DNA of 64,000 nt from Paragemmobacter kunshanensis (GCF_011059185.1 NZ_JAALFE010000005.1:179199-243198), one strand, 5' to 3'; counted from the stretch's first letter, positions 43,143 through 51,762 are shown. Notes: generated by a model not told the origin, from the letters alone. Program-made: numbers and translations.

Positions 43143-44420
43143 TCAGCGCGCCTTGATCTGGACGGATTTGTTATACAGGTTCATCACCGCCGAAATGATC
43201 AGGCTGATCGTCAGATAGATCAGCATCATCAGCAGCATGCACTCAAGCTCCCGCCCGGTCTGGTTCAGCGTGATCCCCCCCAGCGTGCCGCGCAGGTCCA
43301 GATAGGACACGGCAATCCCCAGCGAGGTATTCTTCGTCAGGTTCAGATACTGGCTGATCAGCGGCGGGATGATCACCCGCAGCGCCTGCGGCAGGATGAT
43401 CAGGTTCATCGTCCGCCCCGGCCGCAGGCCCAGCGCGAAGGCCGCCTCCGACTGCCCGCGCGAGATGGCAAGGATGCCCGCCCGCACGATTTCCGCGATG
43501 AAGGCCGCCGTATACAGCGCCAGCGCGATCACCAGCGCGGTAAAGGAATGCGCCACCAGGATGCCGCCCTGAAAGTTGAAGCCGCGCAGTTCCGGGATCT
43601 CCAGATGCAGGCCCAGCGCCGCGCTCAGCGCGATCACCGGCACGAACAGCACCGCCAGCGATTTCCACCAGGTCACCGGCCTGTCGCCCGTCGCCTCCTG
43701 CTGCGCCCGCGCCGCGGCCAGGATGCGCCGGTTCACCCAGACGGATCCCGCGATCACCGCGATATAGGCCAGCAGCGTCAGGCTGATCGACATGCCCCCC
43801 AGGTCCAGCGTCCCCAGAGACCGGTCGAACAGCGGCGAGGGCACATTCGTCCCCCGGTTCGTCACCGCCACCGTATCGAACAGGATCATCGACGCCGCCG
43901 GCGCCTCGCCCGCCGCCGCCATCTCGTCCGTCAGCCGGAAATCGCGCGGCTGCGGCGTCGTCTCCGACAGGATCACATAGGAAAGCAGGATCCACAGCAG
44001 AAGCGGCACATTGCGGAACATCTCCACATAGACCGTCATCAACCGACCCACGAGCCAGTTCTTCGACAGCCGCATCACGCCCACGAAGACGCCGATCACC
44101 GTCGCCAGAACACAGCCGATGATCGCCACCACCAGCGTATTGATCAACCCCACCAGCAGCGCCCGGAAATGGTTGCTGTCATTGGTATAGGGGATCAGTT
44201 GCTGCCCGATGTCATAGCCCGCCCGCTGCCACAGGAAGCCGAAGTTGAACTCCTTGCCCCGCGTCGCCAGGTTCTGCGCCGTATTGTTCAGAAGCCAGGC
44301 CAGAAACAGCCCGAACAGCACCAGCACGAAGATCTGGATGGTGATCGAACGGTATCGCGTATCGTAGATGAGCATAGAGAGCCGAAAGGACTCTTTCGGC
44401 ACGTCGCTGGCCAAGGCCAT
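43143..44420 (-). CDS. bztB: amino-acid ABC transporter permease
   Basis: 425 residues, several membrane helices. The core begins at LINTLVVAIIGCVLATVIGV, and MFRNVPLLLWILL and FIAEIVRAGILAISRGQSEAA (ATPase-contact EAA loop) are standard for AapQ/BztB. The ATG at 44420, with AGGGGAAATGAC before it, replaces a longer in-frame start. A hairpin terminator separates it from bztA upstream, which may reduce its expression relative to the binding protein. Confidence 0.93.
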   Translation of the reverse strand: MALASDVPKESFRLSMLIYDTRYRSITIQIFVLVLFGLFLAWLLNNTAQNLATRGKEFNFGFLWQRAGYDIGQQLIPYTNDSNHFRALLVGLINTLVVAIIGCVLATVIGVFVGVMRLSKNWLVGRLMTVYVEMFRNVPLLLWILLSYVILSETTPQPRDFRLTDEMAAAGEAPAASMILFDTVAVTNRGTNVPSPLFDRSLGTLDLGGMSISLTLLAYIAVIAGSVWVNRRILAAARAQQEATGDRPVTWWKSLAVLFVPVIALSAALGLHLEIPELRGFNFQGGILVAHSFTALVIALALYTAAFIAEIVRAGILAISRGQSEAAFALGLRPGRTMNLIILPQALRVIIPPLISQYLNLTKNTSLGIAVSYLDLRGTLGGITLNQTGRELECMLLMMLIYLTISLIISAVMNLYNKSVQIKAR

Positions 44421-44499
44421 GTCATTTCCCCTGTGTTTGCGCTTGTTGACGCGAACCCCGGTATTCCGGGTGTTCCTTCGGCCGCCACCCCGGGCGCCG

Positions 44500-44535
44500 A
44501 AAAGGGACGGGGGCACCCGATGCGGATGCCCCCGT
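44500..44535 (-). terminator. hairpin with T-run between bztA and bztB (attenuating terminator)
   Basis: On the minus strand ACGGGGGCA (44535-44527), 11-nt loop, TGCCCCCGT (44515-44507) form a perfect 9-bp stem. CCCTTTTCGG follows, starting 11 bp after the bztA stop. Partial read-through would give more binding protein than permease. Confidence 0.75.
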
Positions 44536-44546
44536 GCCGGTTCAGA

Positions 44547-45566
44547 TCAACGGAAGGGCGGTGCGTATTGCAGGCCGCCCTGCGTCCACAGCGCGTTCAG
44601 CCCGCGCGCCAGGTTGATCGTGGTGCCTTCGCCGATATTGGCGGCAAAGATCTCGCCATAGTTGCCGACAGCCGCGATCGCGTTCTTGAACGCCTCGTTC
44701 GGCAGTCCGATCTTGGCGCCCATGTCGCCCGACAGGCCCAGCAGACGCTTCACTTCCTCATCCGTGGTCGAAGCCGCAACCTCGTTCACATTGGCCTTGG
44801 TCACGCCCTTCTCTTCGGCGATCAGCAGCGCGAAATAGGTCCAGCGGACGATATCGCCCCAGTTGCTGTCGCCATGACGCACGACCGGGCCCAGCGGCTC
44901 CTTCGAGATGATCTCGGGAAGGATCACGTGGTTCTCGGCATCCGGCATCGTCGCACGCGACGCAGCCAGACCCGAGGCATCCGTGGTATAGGCGTCGCAG
45001 GCGCCGGCCAGATACTGGCGCTGCGCTTCCGAATCGTCGGCCACGGTGACCGGCTGATAGCTGATGTTGTTCTGCTTGAAGAAGTCGGCCAGGTTCAGTT
45101 CCGTCGTGGTCCCGGTCTGGATGCAGACCGTCGCCCCGTCCAGTTCCTTGGCCGAGGAAACGCCCAGATCCTTCTTCACCATGAAGCCCTGGCCGTCATA
45201 ATAGTTCACCGCCACGAAATCGAGCGCCAGTTCCGTGTCGCGCGACAGCGTCCAGGTGGAGTTGCGGACCAGGAGGTCCACTTCGCCCGATTGCAGCGCG
45301 GTGAAACGGGTCTCGCCGGTGGTCGGCACGAACTTCACCTTGGTGGCATCGCCCAGCACCGCCGCAGCGACGGCGCGGCACAGGTCCACGTCAAAGCCCG
45401 TCCAGTTGCCGCTTGCATCCGGCGCACCAAAGCCCGTCAGGCCGGTGTTCGACCCGCAGATCAGCTCGCCGCGCGCCTTGACAGCTTCCAGCGTCGCCTG
45501 CGCCGCAGCCGCCCCGGCTACCATCGTGGTGGCCGCGACAACGCCGAGGAATACGGATTTTTTCAT
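44547..45566 (-). CDS. bztA: periplasmic glutamate/glutamine/aspartate/asparagine-binding protein
   Basis: 339 residues. A signal peptide (MKKSVFLGVVAATTMVAGAA..AQA) exports the protein. The mature part is a type II solute-binding fold: AVKARGELICGSNTGLTGFG, FDVDLCRAVAAAVLGD, TTGETRFTALQSGEVDLLVR. It delivers polar and acidic amino acids to BztBC. The ATG follows AGGAAGAGG. A GCCGCCC/GGGCGGC hairpin lies in its leader and a weak -35/-10 pair further upstream. Confidence 0.93.
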   Translation of the reverse strand: MKKSVFLGVVAATTMVAGAAAAQATLEAVKARGELICGSNTGLTGFGAPDASGNWTGFDVDLCRAVAAAVLGDATKVKFVPTTGETRFTALQSGEVDLLVRNSTWTLSRDTELALDFVAVNYYDGQGFMVKKDLGVSSAKELDGATVCIQTGTTTELNLADFFKQNNISYQPVTVADDSEAQRQYLAGACDAYTTDASGLAASRATMPDAENHVILPEIISKEPLGPVVRHGDSNWGDIVRWTYFALLIAEEKGVTKANVNEVAASTTDEEVKRLLGLSGDMGAKIGLPNEAFKNAIAAVGNYGEIFAANIGEGTTINLARGLNALWTQGGLQYAPPFR

Positions 45567-45812
45567 TCTTACCTCTTCCTGAGTATGCCGCCCTTTCGCG
45601 GGCGGCGGTTATTTGGTCCCCGATGACCCACCCTCGCGGCCATCAGGCCGACCTTGGGAAGGTGAGCCTCTCCCAGTAGACGCAGTTTCTTCCGAAGCGG
45701 TTTGAAAGGTCAAGCACTACCGCAGGAATATTGAAAAGCGCTTGCCGATCAATGCGTTGCATCCGTTTGACCACAGCCCCCGCGGCCAATGCCCGTTTTT
45801 CAGGCAGGATTG
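45567..45812 (-). promoter_or_regulatory. bztA upstream region with leader hairpin and weak promoter
   Basis: GCCGCCC-TTTCGC-GGGCGGC (45587-45606) is a 7-bp stem ending 20 bp before the ATG, just upstream of the AGGAAGAGG site. On the minus strand TTGACC (45713-45708) and AGAAAC (45690-45685) are 17 bp apart: the -35 is good and the -10 poor. A loose sigma54-like GG-N10-GC arrangement at 45773-45758 is not convincing. 246 bp without other genes. Confidence 0.4.
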
Positions 45813-46520
45813 TCACCCACACAAGGAAAAGAATCGACTCGCCTGATCAAATGCGACTCGCCGCCCCGCCTCTGTCGCCGCCGCCTCCTCGTCCTCGCCC
45901 CATTGCTCCACCTGCCAGCTTTCGTCGATCCGCGACAGAAGCCAGGCCTCCTCCGCCGTCAGATGCCCCTCGATCACCGCCAAGGCCAGCAGCAGCGATC
46001 CCGAAATCGCCACAAGGTCGTGAAACGCCGCCAGTTGAAAGGGCGAAAGCCCCGCCACCCGCGCCGTCAGCGCCGCCACCGCCTCAGCGGGCTGCGCCAC
46101 CGGGATCACCCCCTGCGTCACCACCAGCCGCGCGCCCAGCGCCTCCGCCGCCCAGTCCAGCACCGGATCCCATCCCGCCGCCTGCCGCGCGATCAGCGCC
46201 TCCGGCCCCAAGGCGCGATAGCACAAAAGATCCGACGCCCCATAGGCCGCCACGATCTCCACCACCTCGGCGCGCTGCGGCACGATCTTGTCGATGGCCG
46301 AATTCGCCGCCCGCGTCACCGGCATCGTCTCGGGCCGCACCTCGCCCACCTGCGCGTCCCATTCCGCGGCAATCGCCTGCGCCATCGCCCGCGTCGGCAC
46401 CACCAGCGCCACCTTGGCCGGGGTCTTCACCGCCCGCCCGTCCAGCCGCACGGTGAACCCGCCTTCGCAATCCTCCGCCCGCGCTTCCTTCCAGAAGCGC
46501 TTCGCCTTCCATCCGCTCAT
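45813..46520 (-). CDS. ATP12 family chaperone (F1-ATPase assembly)
   Basis: 235 residues of the ATP12 family, which in mitochondria chaperones the F1 alpha subunit. Start WKAKRFWKEARAEDCEGGF; core VRLDGRAVKTPAKVALVVPT; EVVEIVAAYGASDLLCYRA and WDPVLDWAAEALGARL are family blocks. This family is essentially alphaproteobacterial and mitochondrial, which supports the taxonomic placement. It follows rluC with a 4-bp overlap. F1 genes are not in the window. Confidence 0.9.
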   Translation of the reverse strand: MSGWKAKRFWKEARAEDCEGGFTVRLDGRAVKTPAKVALVVPTRAMAQAIAAEWDAQVGEVRPETMPVTRAANSAIDKIVPQRAEVVEIVAAYGASDLLCYRALGPEALIARQAAGWDPVLDWAAEALGARLVVTQGVIPVAQPAEAVAALTARVAGLSPFQLAAFHDLVAISGSLLLALAVIEGHLTAEEAWLLSRIDESWQVEQWGEDEEAAATEAGRRVAFDQASRFFSLCG

Positions 46521-47563
46521 TTGAACACCGTAAAGGGATCGGCCGGCACGTCATCCTCTTTCCAGTCCAGCGCCTTCCAGGTCCGCGCCATATGCTCGGG
46601 CAAAGGCGCGGTGAAGGTCATCATCTTCTTCGTCACCGGATGCTCCACCTCCAGCATCCTGGCATGCAGGTGCAGCTTGCGGGAAATATCCCCGCCCACC
46701 GCCGCGCCCCAGCCATCGCCCTGGTTGTCGGCATCGCTGCCGCCATATTTCCCGTCCCCGATGATCGGATGGCCCAGCTCCGCCATATGCGCGCGCAACT
46801 GATGCGTCCGCCCCGTCACCGGCTCCAGCGCCATCCAGCTCAACCGCGTTCCCAGGAACCACAGCACGAAGTAATCCGTATGCGCCCGCTTGGCATCCGG
46901 GAACTCGGCCATCTTCGCGGGATGGACGCACAGCATCTTCTCCCCCTCGCCACGCTTGCCATGGCCGGGGGCCTTCATCAGCCCGTATTTGATGGATCCC
47001 TTCTTCGGGTTCGGCACGCCCGCCACCACCGCCCAATAGATCTTGCGCGTGTTCCGATGCCGCAGCGCCTCCGAAAGCCCGCGCGCCACCCGGTCCGTCC
47101 GCGCCAGCATCAGAAGGCCGCTTGTGTCCTTGTCCAGCCGATGCACCAGCTTGGGCCGCTCCTTATAGCCGAACTTCAATGCCTCCGCCAAACCATCCAC
47201 ATGCCGGTCGCCCTGCCCGCTGCCCCCCTGGCTGGGCAGCCCCGCAGGCTTGTTCAGAACGATCATATGCTCGTCCATCCACAGCACGCAGTCCTGGATC
47301 ATCTTCGCATCCGCCGCGCTCACCCCGTCCGGGCGCGGCCGCGACGGCGCATCGGCATCGGGCAGGGGCGGCACCCGGATCGTCTGGCCCGGCACCACCC
47401 GGTCGGATGCCTTCGCCCGCGCCCCATCCACCCGCACCTGCCCCGTGCGGCACATCTTCTCCACCGCGCCTTGCGTCACATGCGGAAAGCGCCGCTTGAA
47501 CCAGCGGTCCAGCCGCTGCTCCCCCTCGTCTTCCGAAACCGTCAGGGTCTTCACGCCGCTCAT
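46517..47563 (-). CDS. rluC: RluA-family 23S rRNA pseudouridine synthase (RluC-like)
   Basis: 348 residues. An N-terminal S4 domain (EQRLDRWFKRRFPHVTQGAVEKM) is followed by the RluA catalytic domain. HRLDKDTSGLLMLAR contains the catalytic Asp, VLNKPAGLPSQGG and ALEPVTGRTHQLRAHM are further motifs. E. coli RluC modifies 955, 2504 and 2580 of 23S rRNA; target assignment here is by homology. ATG at 47563 overlaps the stop of fluC, and its own stop overlaps the ATP12 gene. Confidence 0.88.
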   Translation of the reverse strand: MSGVKTLTVSEDEGEQRLDRWFKRRFPHVTQGAVEKMCRTGQVRVDGARAKASDRVVPGQTIRVPPLPDADAPSRPRPDGVSAADAKMIQDCVLWMDEHMIVLNKPAGLPSQGGSGQGDRHVDGLAEALKFGYKERPKLVHRLDKDTSGLLMLARTDRVARGLSEALRHRNTRKIYWAVVAGVPNPKKGSIKYGLMKAPGHGKRGEGEKMLCVHPAKMAEFPDAKRAHTDYFVLWFLGTRLSWMALEPVTGRTHQLRAHMAELGHPIIGDGKYGGSDADNQGDGWGAAVGGDISRKLHLHARMLEVEHPVTKKMMTFTAPLPEHMARTWKALDWKEDDVPADPFTVFK

Positions 47564-47934
47564 GTCAGGCTCCGTGCCAGGAAAAGGCCCGCCCCGATCC
47601 CCGCCAGCGACAGCAGGACCGAGCCAAGCACATAGATCGCCGCCGCCCCGCCCTGCCCCCGCTCCCACAGGGTCAGCGCATCCAGCGAAAAGGCCGAAAA
47701 GGTGGTGAACCCGCCCAGCACCCCGGTCATCAGGAAGGGCGCCAGATGGTTCCCCCCCTTCCGCGCCAGAACGGTGACCAGCACGCCCATGGCGAAACTG
47801 CCCAGGACATTCACGATGACCGTGCCCACGGGAAAGCCCGGGCCGACCATCCGGCCCGCGCCGACATTCACCAGATAGCGCAGCGCCGCGCCGATGGCCC
47901 CGCCTGCGGCCACATGAAGAAGGGTCGTGATCAT
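47560..47934 (-). CDS. crcB: fluoride ion channel FluC/CrcB
   Basis: 124 residues, four hydrophobic helices. GGFTTFSAFSLDAL carries the Phe box and Ser/Thr residues of the fluoride pore, and NVLGSFAMGVL holds the conserved Asn. It exports fluoride as a dual-topology dimer. It is the first gene of a three-gene run (crcB-rluC-ATP12). I do not see a fluoride riboswitch upstream. TTGACA (47969-47964) lies 17 bp from a weak AATGCA -10, which would place the transcript start at or next to the ATG. Confidence 0.93.
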   Translation of the reverse strand: MITTLLHVAAGGAIGAALRYLVNVGAGRMVGPGFPVGTVIVNVLGSFAMGVLVTVLARKGGNHLAPFLMTGVLGGFTTFSAFSLDALTLWERGQGGAAAIYVLGSVLLSLAGIGAGLFLARSLT

Positions 47935-48053
47935 CCGGTCTGCATTGCCCCAAGGGGCCGGAATGTCAACCACGACCGCCCTGCCCCCCTTCCTCTCGAC
48001 CGCCCCCGCCAGACCGCCCTCACCCGAACCCGCCCCTCCTCCCAAAACCCCGC

Positions 48054-48148
48054 GCCCTCCTTCACCTAGGCCCAGATACCCCCTTCTTCCTCGCCACCCC
48101 ACTCTGCCCGAACCCCACGCCCCCTCCTTCACCTTGGCCCAAATACCC
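48054..48148. repeat. direct repeat pair CTCCTTCACCTWGGCCCARATACCC
   Basis: Copy 1 at 48054-48082 and copy 2 at 48119-48148 share CTCCTTCACCT(A/T)GGCCCA and (G/A)ATACCC, about 66 bp apart. Similar sequences near gene ends are familiar to me from other Rhodobacteraceae (recollection, not checked), so it may be a dispersed short repeat. Confidence 0.6.
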
Positions 48149-48195
48149 AATTCCGCCGCTGCCCCCCGCGATCCCGCCTCCCACACCGCACCATT

Positions 48196-48223
48196 CCCTC
48201 TCCCCCCCGGGGGGGGGAGAGGG
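48196..48223. repeat. G-rich hairpin preceding the second 94-bp element
   Basis: CCCTCTCCCCCCC directly followed by a G-run and AGAGGG forms a long stem of at least 12 bp. It corresponds in position to the G-rich hairpin before copy 1 (37694-37716). Confidence 0.7.
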
Positions 48224-48247
48224 TCAGGGAGAGGGGGGACGCCTCAC

Positions 48248-48341
48248 CACCAGCGCACCATTAACCCTGATCGCGCGCCCCTATCTCTCGGAATTTGTAT
48301 GCACGCCCGTCTGCACCAACCGTCTGCACCGGCTGTTGCAC
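48248..48341. repeat. 94-bp intergenic element, copy 2 (four TGCAC repeats)
   Basis: CACCAGCGCACC at 48248, GAATTTGTATGCAC at 48291 (offset 43 bp, as in copy 1), CCGTCTGCACCA after it, and TGCAC at 48300, 48312, 48325 and 48337 (12, 13 and 12 bp apart). Same length as copy 1 with a diverged interior. It lies 38 bp downstream of the rarA stop (minus strand). Confidence 0.85.
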
Positions 48342-48379
48342 GGCCCTTTCCGCCCAAACCCTTGCCCGGAAAGCAGAAG

Positions 48380-49693
48380 TTACCGCTCGCCCTGCCGTTT
48401 CGCCCGCAGCTTCGCGAAATACTCCACCCGCTTCTTCAACTCGCGCTCGAAACCCCGCTCGGGCGGCGCATAGAAGACCGGGCGCTTCATCCCTTCCGGG
48501 AAATAGTCCTGCCCCGAAAACCCGTCCTCGGCCTCATGGTCATAGGCATAGCCCGCCCCATAGCCGATCTCCTTCATCATCTTCGTCGGCGCGTTCAGGA
48601 TATGCCGTGGCGGCATCAGGCTGCCGGTCTCCCGCGCCGCAGCCCGCGCCGCCTTGTAGGCCACGTAGACCCCGTTCGATTTCGGCGCAAGTGCCAGATA
48701 AACCACGGCATTTGCCAGGGCAAGCTCGCCCTCGGGCGACCCCAGCCGCTCATAGGTCTGCCAGCTGTCGATGCAGATCCCCTGCGCCTGCGGATCGGCC
48801 AGGCCGATATCCTCCACCGCCATCCTGACCAGCCGCCGCGCCAGGAACCGGGGATCCTCTCCCCCTTCCAGCATCCGCGCAAACCAGTACAGCGCCCCGT
48901 CCGGATCCGACCCCCGGATGGATTTGTGCAGGGCCGAGATCAGGTTGTAATGCTCCTCCCCCGACTTGTCGTATTTCGCCGCCCGCCGCATCAACCGTTG
49001 CGAAAGCTGCGCGCGGTCCAATGGCCGCTCCACCTTCCAGGCCGCCGCCTGCTCGATCAGGTTGAGCAAAGCCCGCCCATCCCCATCCGCCATCTCCAGC
49101 ATGGCCTCCCGCGCCTCGCCGGTCAGCGGCAGCCCACGCCCCAGTTCCTTTTCCGCCCGCTGCGCCAGATGCTCCAGATCCGTCAAGGAAAGTCTTTCCA
49201 AAACAATGACTTGCGCGCGCGACAGCAGCGCCGCATTCAACTCGAAACTGGGATTCTCGGTCGTGGCACCCACCAGAAGGATCGTTCCATCCTCCATATG
49301 GGGCAGAAATCCATCCTGCTGCGCCTTGTTGAACCGGTGGATCTCATCGACGAAAAGCAGCGTCCCCTGCCCGTTCTGCCGCCTTATCTTCGCCTGCTCG
49401 AAGACTTTCTTCAGGTCCGGCACCCCGGTGAAGATCGCCGAAATCTGCACGAAGGCCAGATCCGTCTCATCCGCCAGAAGCCGCGCAATGGTGGTCTTTC
49501 CCACACCCGGCGGCCCCCAAAGGATCAACGAACTCAAGGACTTCGCCGCCAGCATCGCGCCCAAGGGCCCCTCGGGCGACAGCACATGCCCCTGCCCGAT
49601 CACCTCCGACAGCCGCTTGGGGCGCAGCCGGTCGGCCAATGGGCGCGGGCCATCGGCGGCAGGGCGGGGGGCAGAGTCGAACAGATCAGCCAT
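48380..49693 (-). CDS. rarA: replication-associated recombination protein A (RarA/MgsA)
   Basis: 437 residues. An AAA+ ATPase of the clamp-loader type acting at stalled replication forks. Walker A GPPGVGKTT (near residue 60), Walker B LLFVDEIHRF, sensor VGATTENPSFELN, and a C-terminal tetramerisation domain (LAPKSNGVYVAYKAAR and PPRHILNAPTKMMKEIGYG). Length matches the family. The start is the ATG at 49693. It is followed in the 3' region by a 94-bp repeat element. Confidence 0.95.
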   Translation of the reverse strand: MADLFDSAPRPAADGPRPLADRLRPKRLSEVIGQGHVLSPEGPLGAMLAAKSLSSLILWGPPGVGKTTIARLLADETDLAFVQISAIFTGVPDLKKVFEQAKIRRQNGQGTLLFVDEIHRFNKAQQDGFLPHMEDGTILLVGATTENPSFELNAALLSRAQVIVLERLSLTDLEHLAQRAEKELGRGLPLTGEAREAMLEMADGDGRALLNLIEQAAAWKVERPLDRAQLSQRLMRRAAKYDKSGEEHYNLISALHKSIRGSDPDGALYWFARMLEGGEDPRFLARRLVRMAVEDIGLADPQAQGICIDSWQTYERLGSPEGELALANAVVYLALAPKSNGVYVAYKAARAAARETGSLMPPRHILNAPTKMMKEIGYGAGYAYDHEAEDGFSGQDYFPEGMKRPVFYAPPERGFERELKKRVEYFAKLRAKRQGER

Positions 49694-49731
49694 GGATCAG
49701 AGCCTATCCCCGCGCGCCGCCCCGCGAAAGA

Positions 49732-51111
49732 TCAGAAGCGGAAGCGCAGGCGCATCGCCTGCCCGCCGCGGATCAGATCGATCTCCCAGACCCGCGCCGC
49801 CATCCCGGCCAGCGCCTCCACATCCGCCGGGCTGGCCACCGCCGCGCCATTGATCGCCAGGATCACATCTCCCGGCCGGAACCCCGCCCGCGCCGCCAGA
49901 TCCTCGGCCTGCAGCACGGCCACGCCCTCGGCCTGCATCGGCAGGTTCAACTCTTCCATCACAGCGGGATTGATGCGCACCACCGTCAATCCCCGCAGCG
50001 CCACATCCGCCACCACCACCCTCTGGTCCCGCGGCGGTTCATCCGGCGCCGGGGCCAGCACCATCCGCGCCCGCTGCTCCTGCCCGTCCCTCAGCCAGAC
50101 AAGCTCCGCCTCGGCCCCCACGCCCAGCGCCGAAAGCCGGAACATCACCTCCTGCGGCGTGTTCGTCGGCGCCCCGCCCAGCGACAGGATCACATCCCCG
50201 GCCCGCAATCCCGCCGCGGCAAAGGGGCTTTGGGGATGCAGGTCCGACACCAGCACCCCATCCGGCCGGGCCAGACCCAGCCCCTCGGCCAGCCCCGCAT
50301 CCATGGCCTGCCCCGTCACCCCCGCCCAGGGCCGGGCAAAGCGGCTGGCCCCGGCCTCGGCCTGGGCCACGATGCTGCGCACCAGGTTCGCGGGAATCGC
50401 AAAGCCGATCCCGTTCGATCCCCCGCCCCGCGTCAGGATCGCCGTATTGATCCCCACCAGCCGCCCCTGCACATCGACCAGCGCCCCGCCCGAATTGCCC
50501 GGATTGATCGCCGCATCCGTCTGGATGAAATAGCCCCGCCCGTCTCCCACCTGCAAAGCCGACCGCGCCAAGCCCGACACGATGCCGGAAGAAACCGTCT
50601 GCCCCACGCCAAAGGGGTTGCCGATGGCCAGCACCAGATCGCCCACCTCCAGCTCGTCCGAGTTTCGCAGCGTCAGGAAAGGCAACGCCTCTGCATCCCG
50701 CAGCCGCAACACGGCCAGATCGCTTTCCTGATCCGCCAGGATCACATCCGCCGCATATTCGCGACGATCGTTCAGCACGACGCGGATCTCGCTGGCCTGC
50801 CCGACCACGTGATAGTTCGACACCACGATCCCCGCCGCCCCGACGATCACCCCCGACCCAAGCGAATTCTGCAACCGCGGCTGGGCCGGACCCAGCGCCT
50901 CGAAGAACTGGTTGAAGAAGGGATCATCGGCAAAGGGAGACCGCCGCTCCCGCACGATCCGGGTGGCATAGATGTTCACCACCGCAGGCGCGGCCGCCTT
51001 CACCACCGGCGCGAAGGAAAGGCTGATATCGGCCGACGAGGCCGGCACGGTCTGCGCCGAAAGCGGCATCGCCGCAAACAAGGCAAGGAAAAGGATGGCA
51101 GTTCGTTTCAT
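49732..51111 (-). CDS. Deg/HtrA-type periplasmic serine protease
   Basis: 459 residues. A signal peptide (residues 1-19, ending LSAQ) precedes a trypsin-like domain with the catalytic His101 (SNYHVV), Asp131 (ESDLAVL) and Ser207 (NPGNSGGAL), then two PDZ domains (about 255-345 and 370-455). This resembles DegQ/DegP but the N-terminal Q-linker is short. Degrades misfolded envelope proteins. It lies between rarA and luxI on the same strand; no promoter between them is evident. Confidence 0.92.
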   Translation of the reverse strand: MKRTAILFLALFAAMPLSAQTVPASSADISLSFAPVVKAAAPAVVNIYATRIVRERRSPFADDPFFNQFFEALGPAQPRLQNSLGSGVIVGAAGIVVSNYHVVGQASEIRVVLNDRREYAADVILADQESDLAVLRLRDAEALPFLTLRNSDELEVGDLVLAIGNPFGVGQTVSSGIVSGLARSALQVGDGRGYFIQTDAAINPGNSGGALVDVQGRLVGINTAILTRGGGSNGIGFAIPANLVRSIVAQAEAGASRFARPWAGVTGQAMDAGLAEGLGLARPDGVLVSDLHPQSPFAAAGLRAGDVILSLGGAPTNTPQEVMFRLSALGVGAEAELVWLRDGQEQRARMVLAPAPDEPPRDQRVVVADVALRGLTVVRINPAVMEELNLPMQAEGVAVLQAEDLAARAGFRPGDVILAINGAAVASPADVEALAGMAARVWEIDLIRGGQAMRLRFRF

Positions 51112-51174
51112 GCGGCCCCCCTGCAGATTGCGCCCCCGATATCGGGGATCGGGGGCGCAACTGCAAGCCGGGCG

Positions 51175-51762
51175 TCAATGCAGCGATGTGGCGAAGTCCA
51201 TCGCAACAACCTGATGCCGCCCCTCGGTCTCGATCACGGGGCCCATGGCCTTCATCTTTACCCCGACACGATCGCTCCAGCGCGGCCATGTCGCGGCCAG
51301 CAGCGTCAGGCAATAGGCCGCGCCAAGGTTCCGGGCGGCCGCCCCCAGTTCCAGGATCAGCCGCGCATGCACCGCCCGGCGCTGCGCGGCGGGCACGTCA
51401 TGCGATACGAACAGCCGCGAACTTTCCCAGACGGTCTCGGACACCGGGGCCTCGTCGAACAGAAGATCCGAAGGGATCGTATCCAGCAAGCCGCGCTGCG
51501 CATCGCGGATCATGTAGCTGTAGATCCCGCAGCGCGTGGTCGTGGGCGTCAGCCGGTTCCCGGCCAGGACGCGCCCGAATTCGTCATGCACCACAACCCA
51601 TCTGCTGGCGGGCGTGTCATACTGATCGTATTCCATACCCAGCGCCTCGGGCAGGTTCCATTTGTTGTGAACGATGAAAAGCTCTCGCCGGGCGCGAAGC
51701 ATGTTGGCGAACAACTCGCCATGGTTGTGCAGGTTGGCAAAAGAAAGCGTCGTGGTCTGCAT
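51175..51762 (-). CDS. luxI: acyl-homoserine-lactone synthase (LuxI type)
   Basis: 195 residues. Makes an N-acyl-homoserine lactone from SAM and an acyl carrier. The canonical residues are present: Arg25, Phe29 and Trp35 in RRELFIVHNKW, Asp46 and Asp49 in YDQYD, Arg in AGNRLTPT, and Glu/Arg in WESSRLFV. GGAGG precedes the ATG. It follows the luxR-type gene on the same strand by 51 bp. The acyl chain cannot be deduced. Less GC-rich than neighbours. Confidence 0.93.
   Translation of the reverse strand: MQTTTLSFANLHNHGELFANMLRARRELFIVHNKWNLPEALGMEYDQYDTPASRWVVVHDEFGRVLAGNRLTPTTTRCGIYSYMIRDAQRGLLDTIPSDLLFDEAPVSETVWESSRLFVSHDVPAAQRRAVHARLILELGAAARNLGAAYCLTLLAATWPRWSDRVGVKMKAMGPVIETEGRHQVVAMDFATSLH

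Larger units (their letters stand above)
47935..48379. other. 445-bp intergenic region between crcB and rarA
   Basis: Holds, in order: a possible crcB promoter (TTGACA at 47969-47964, minus strand), a palindrome GCCCC-AA-GGGGC at 47947-47958, a pair of direct repeats (48054-48082 and 48119-48148), a G-rich hairpin (48196-48223) and the second 94-bp element (48248-48341). No protein-coding frame with convincing codon use and no RNA gene is seen. Confidence 0.6.

Noticed and set aside
41704..45626. Long plus-strand frames opposite bztABCD
   Set aside because: Arg/His/Gln-rich shadows of membrane-protein genes with no family signal.
45758..45773. Sigma54-like promoter upstream of bztA
   Set aside because: GG-N10-GC spacing fits but the flanking bases do not match TGGCAC-N5-TTGC.
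47935..48000. Fluoride riboswitch before crcB
   Set aside because: The conserved crcB-motif sequence and pseudoknot are not visible in the available leader.
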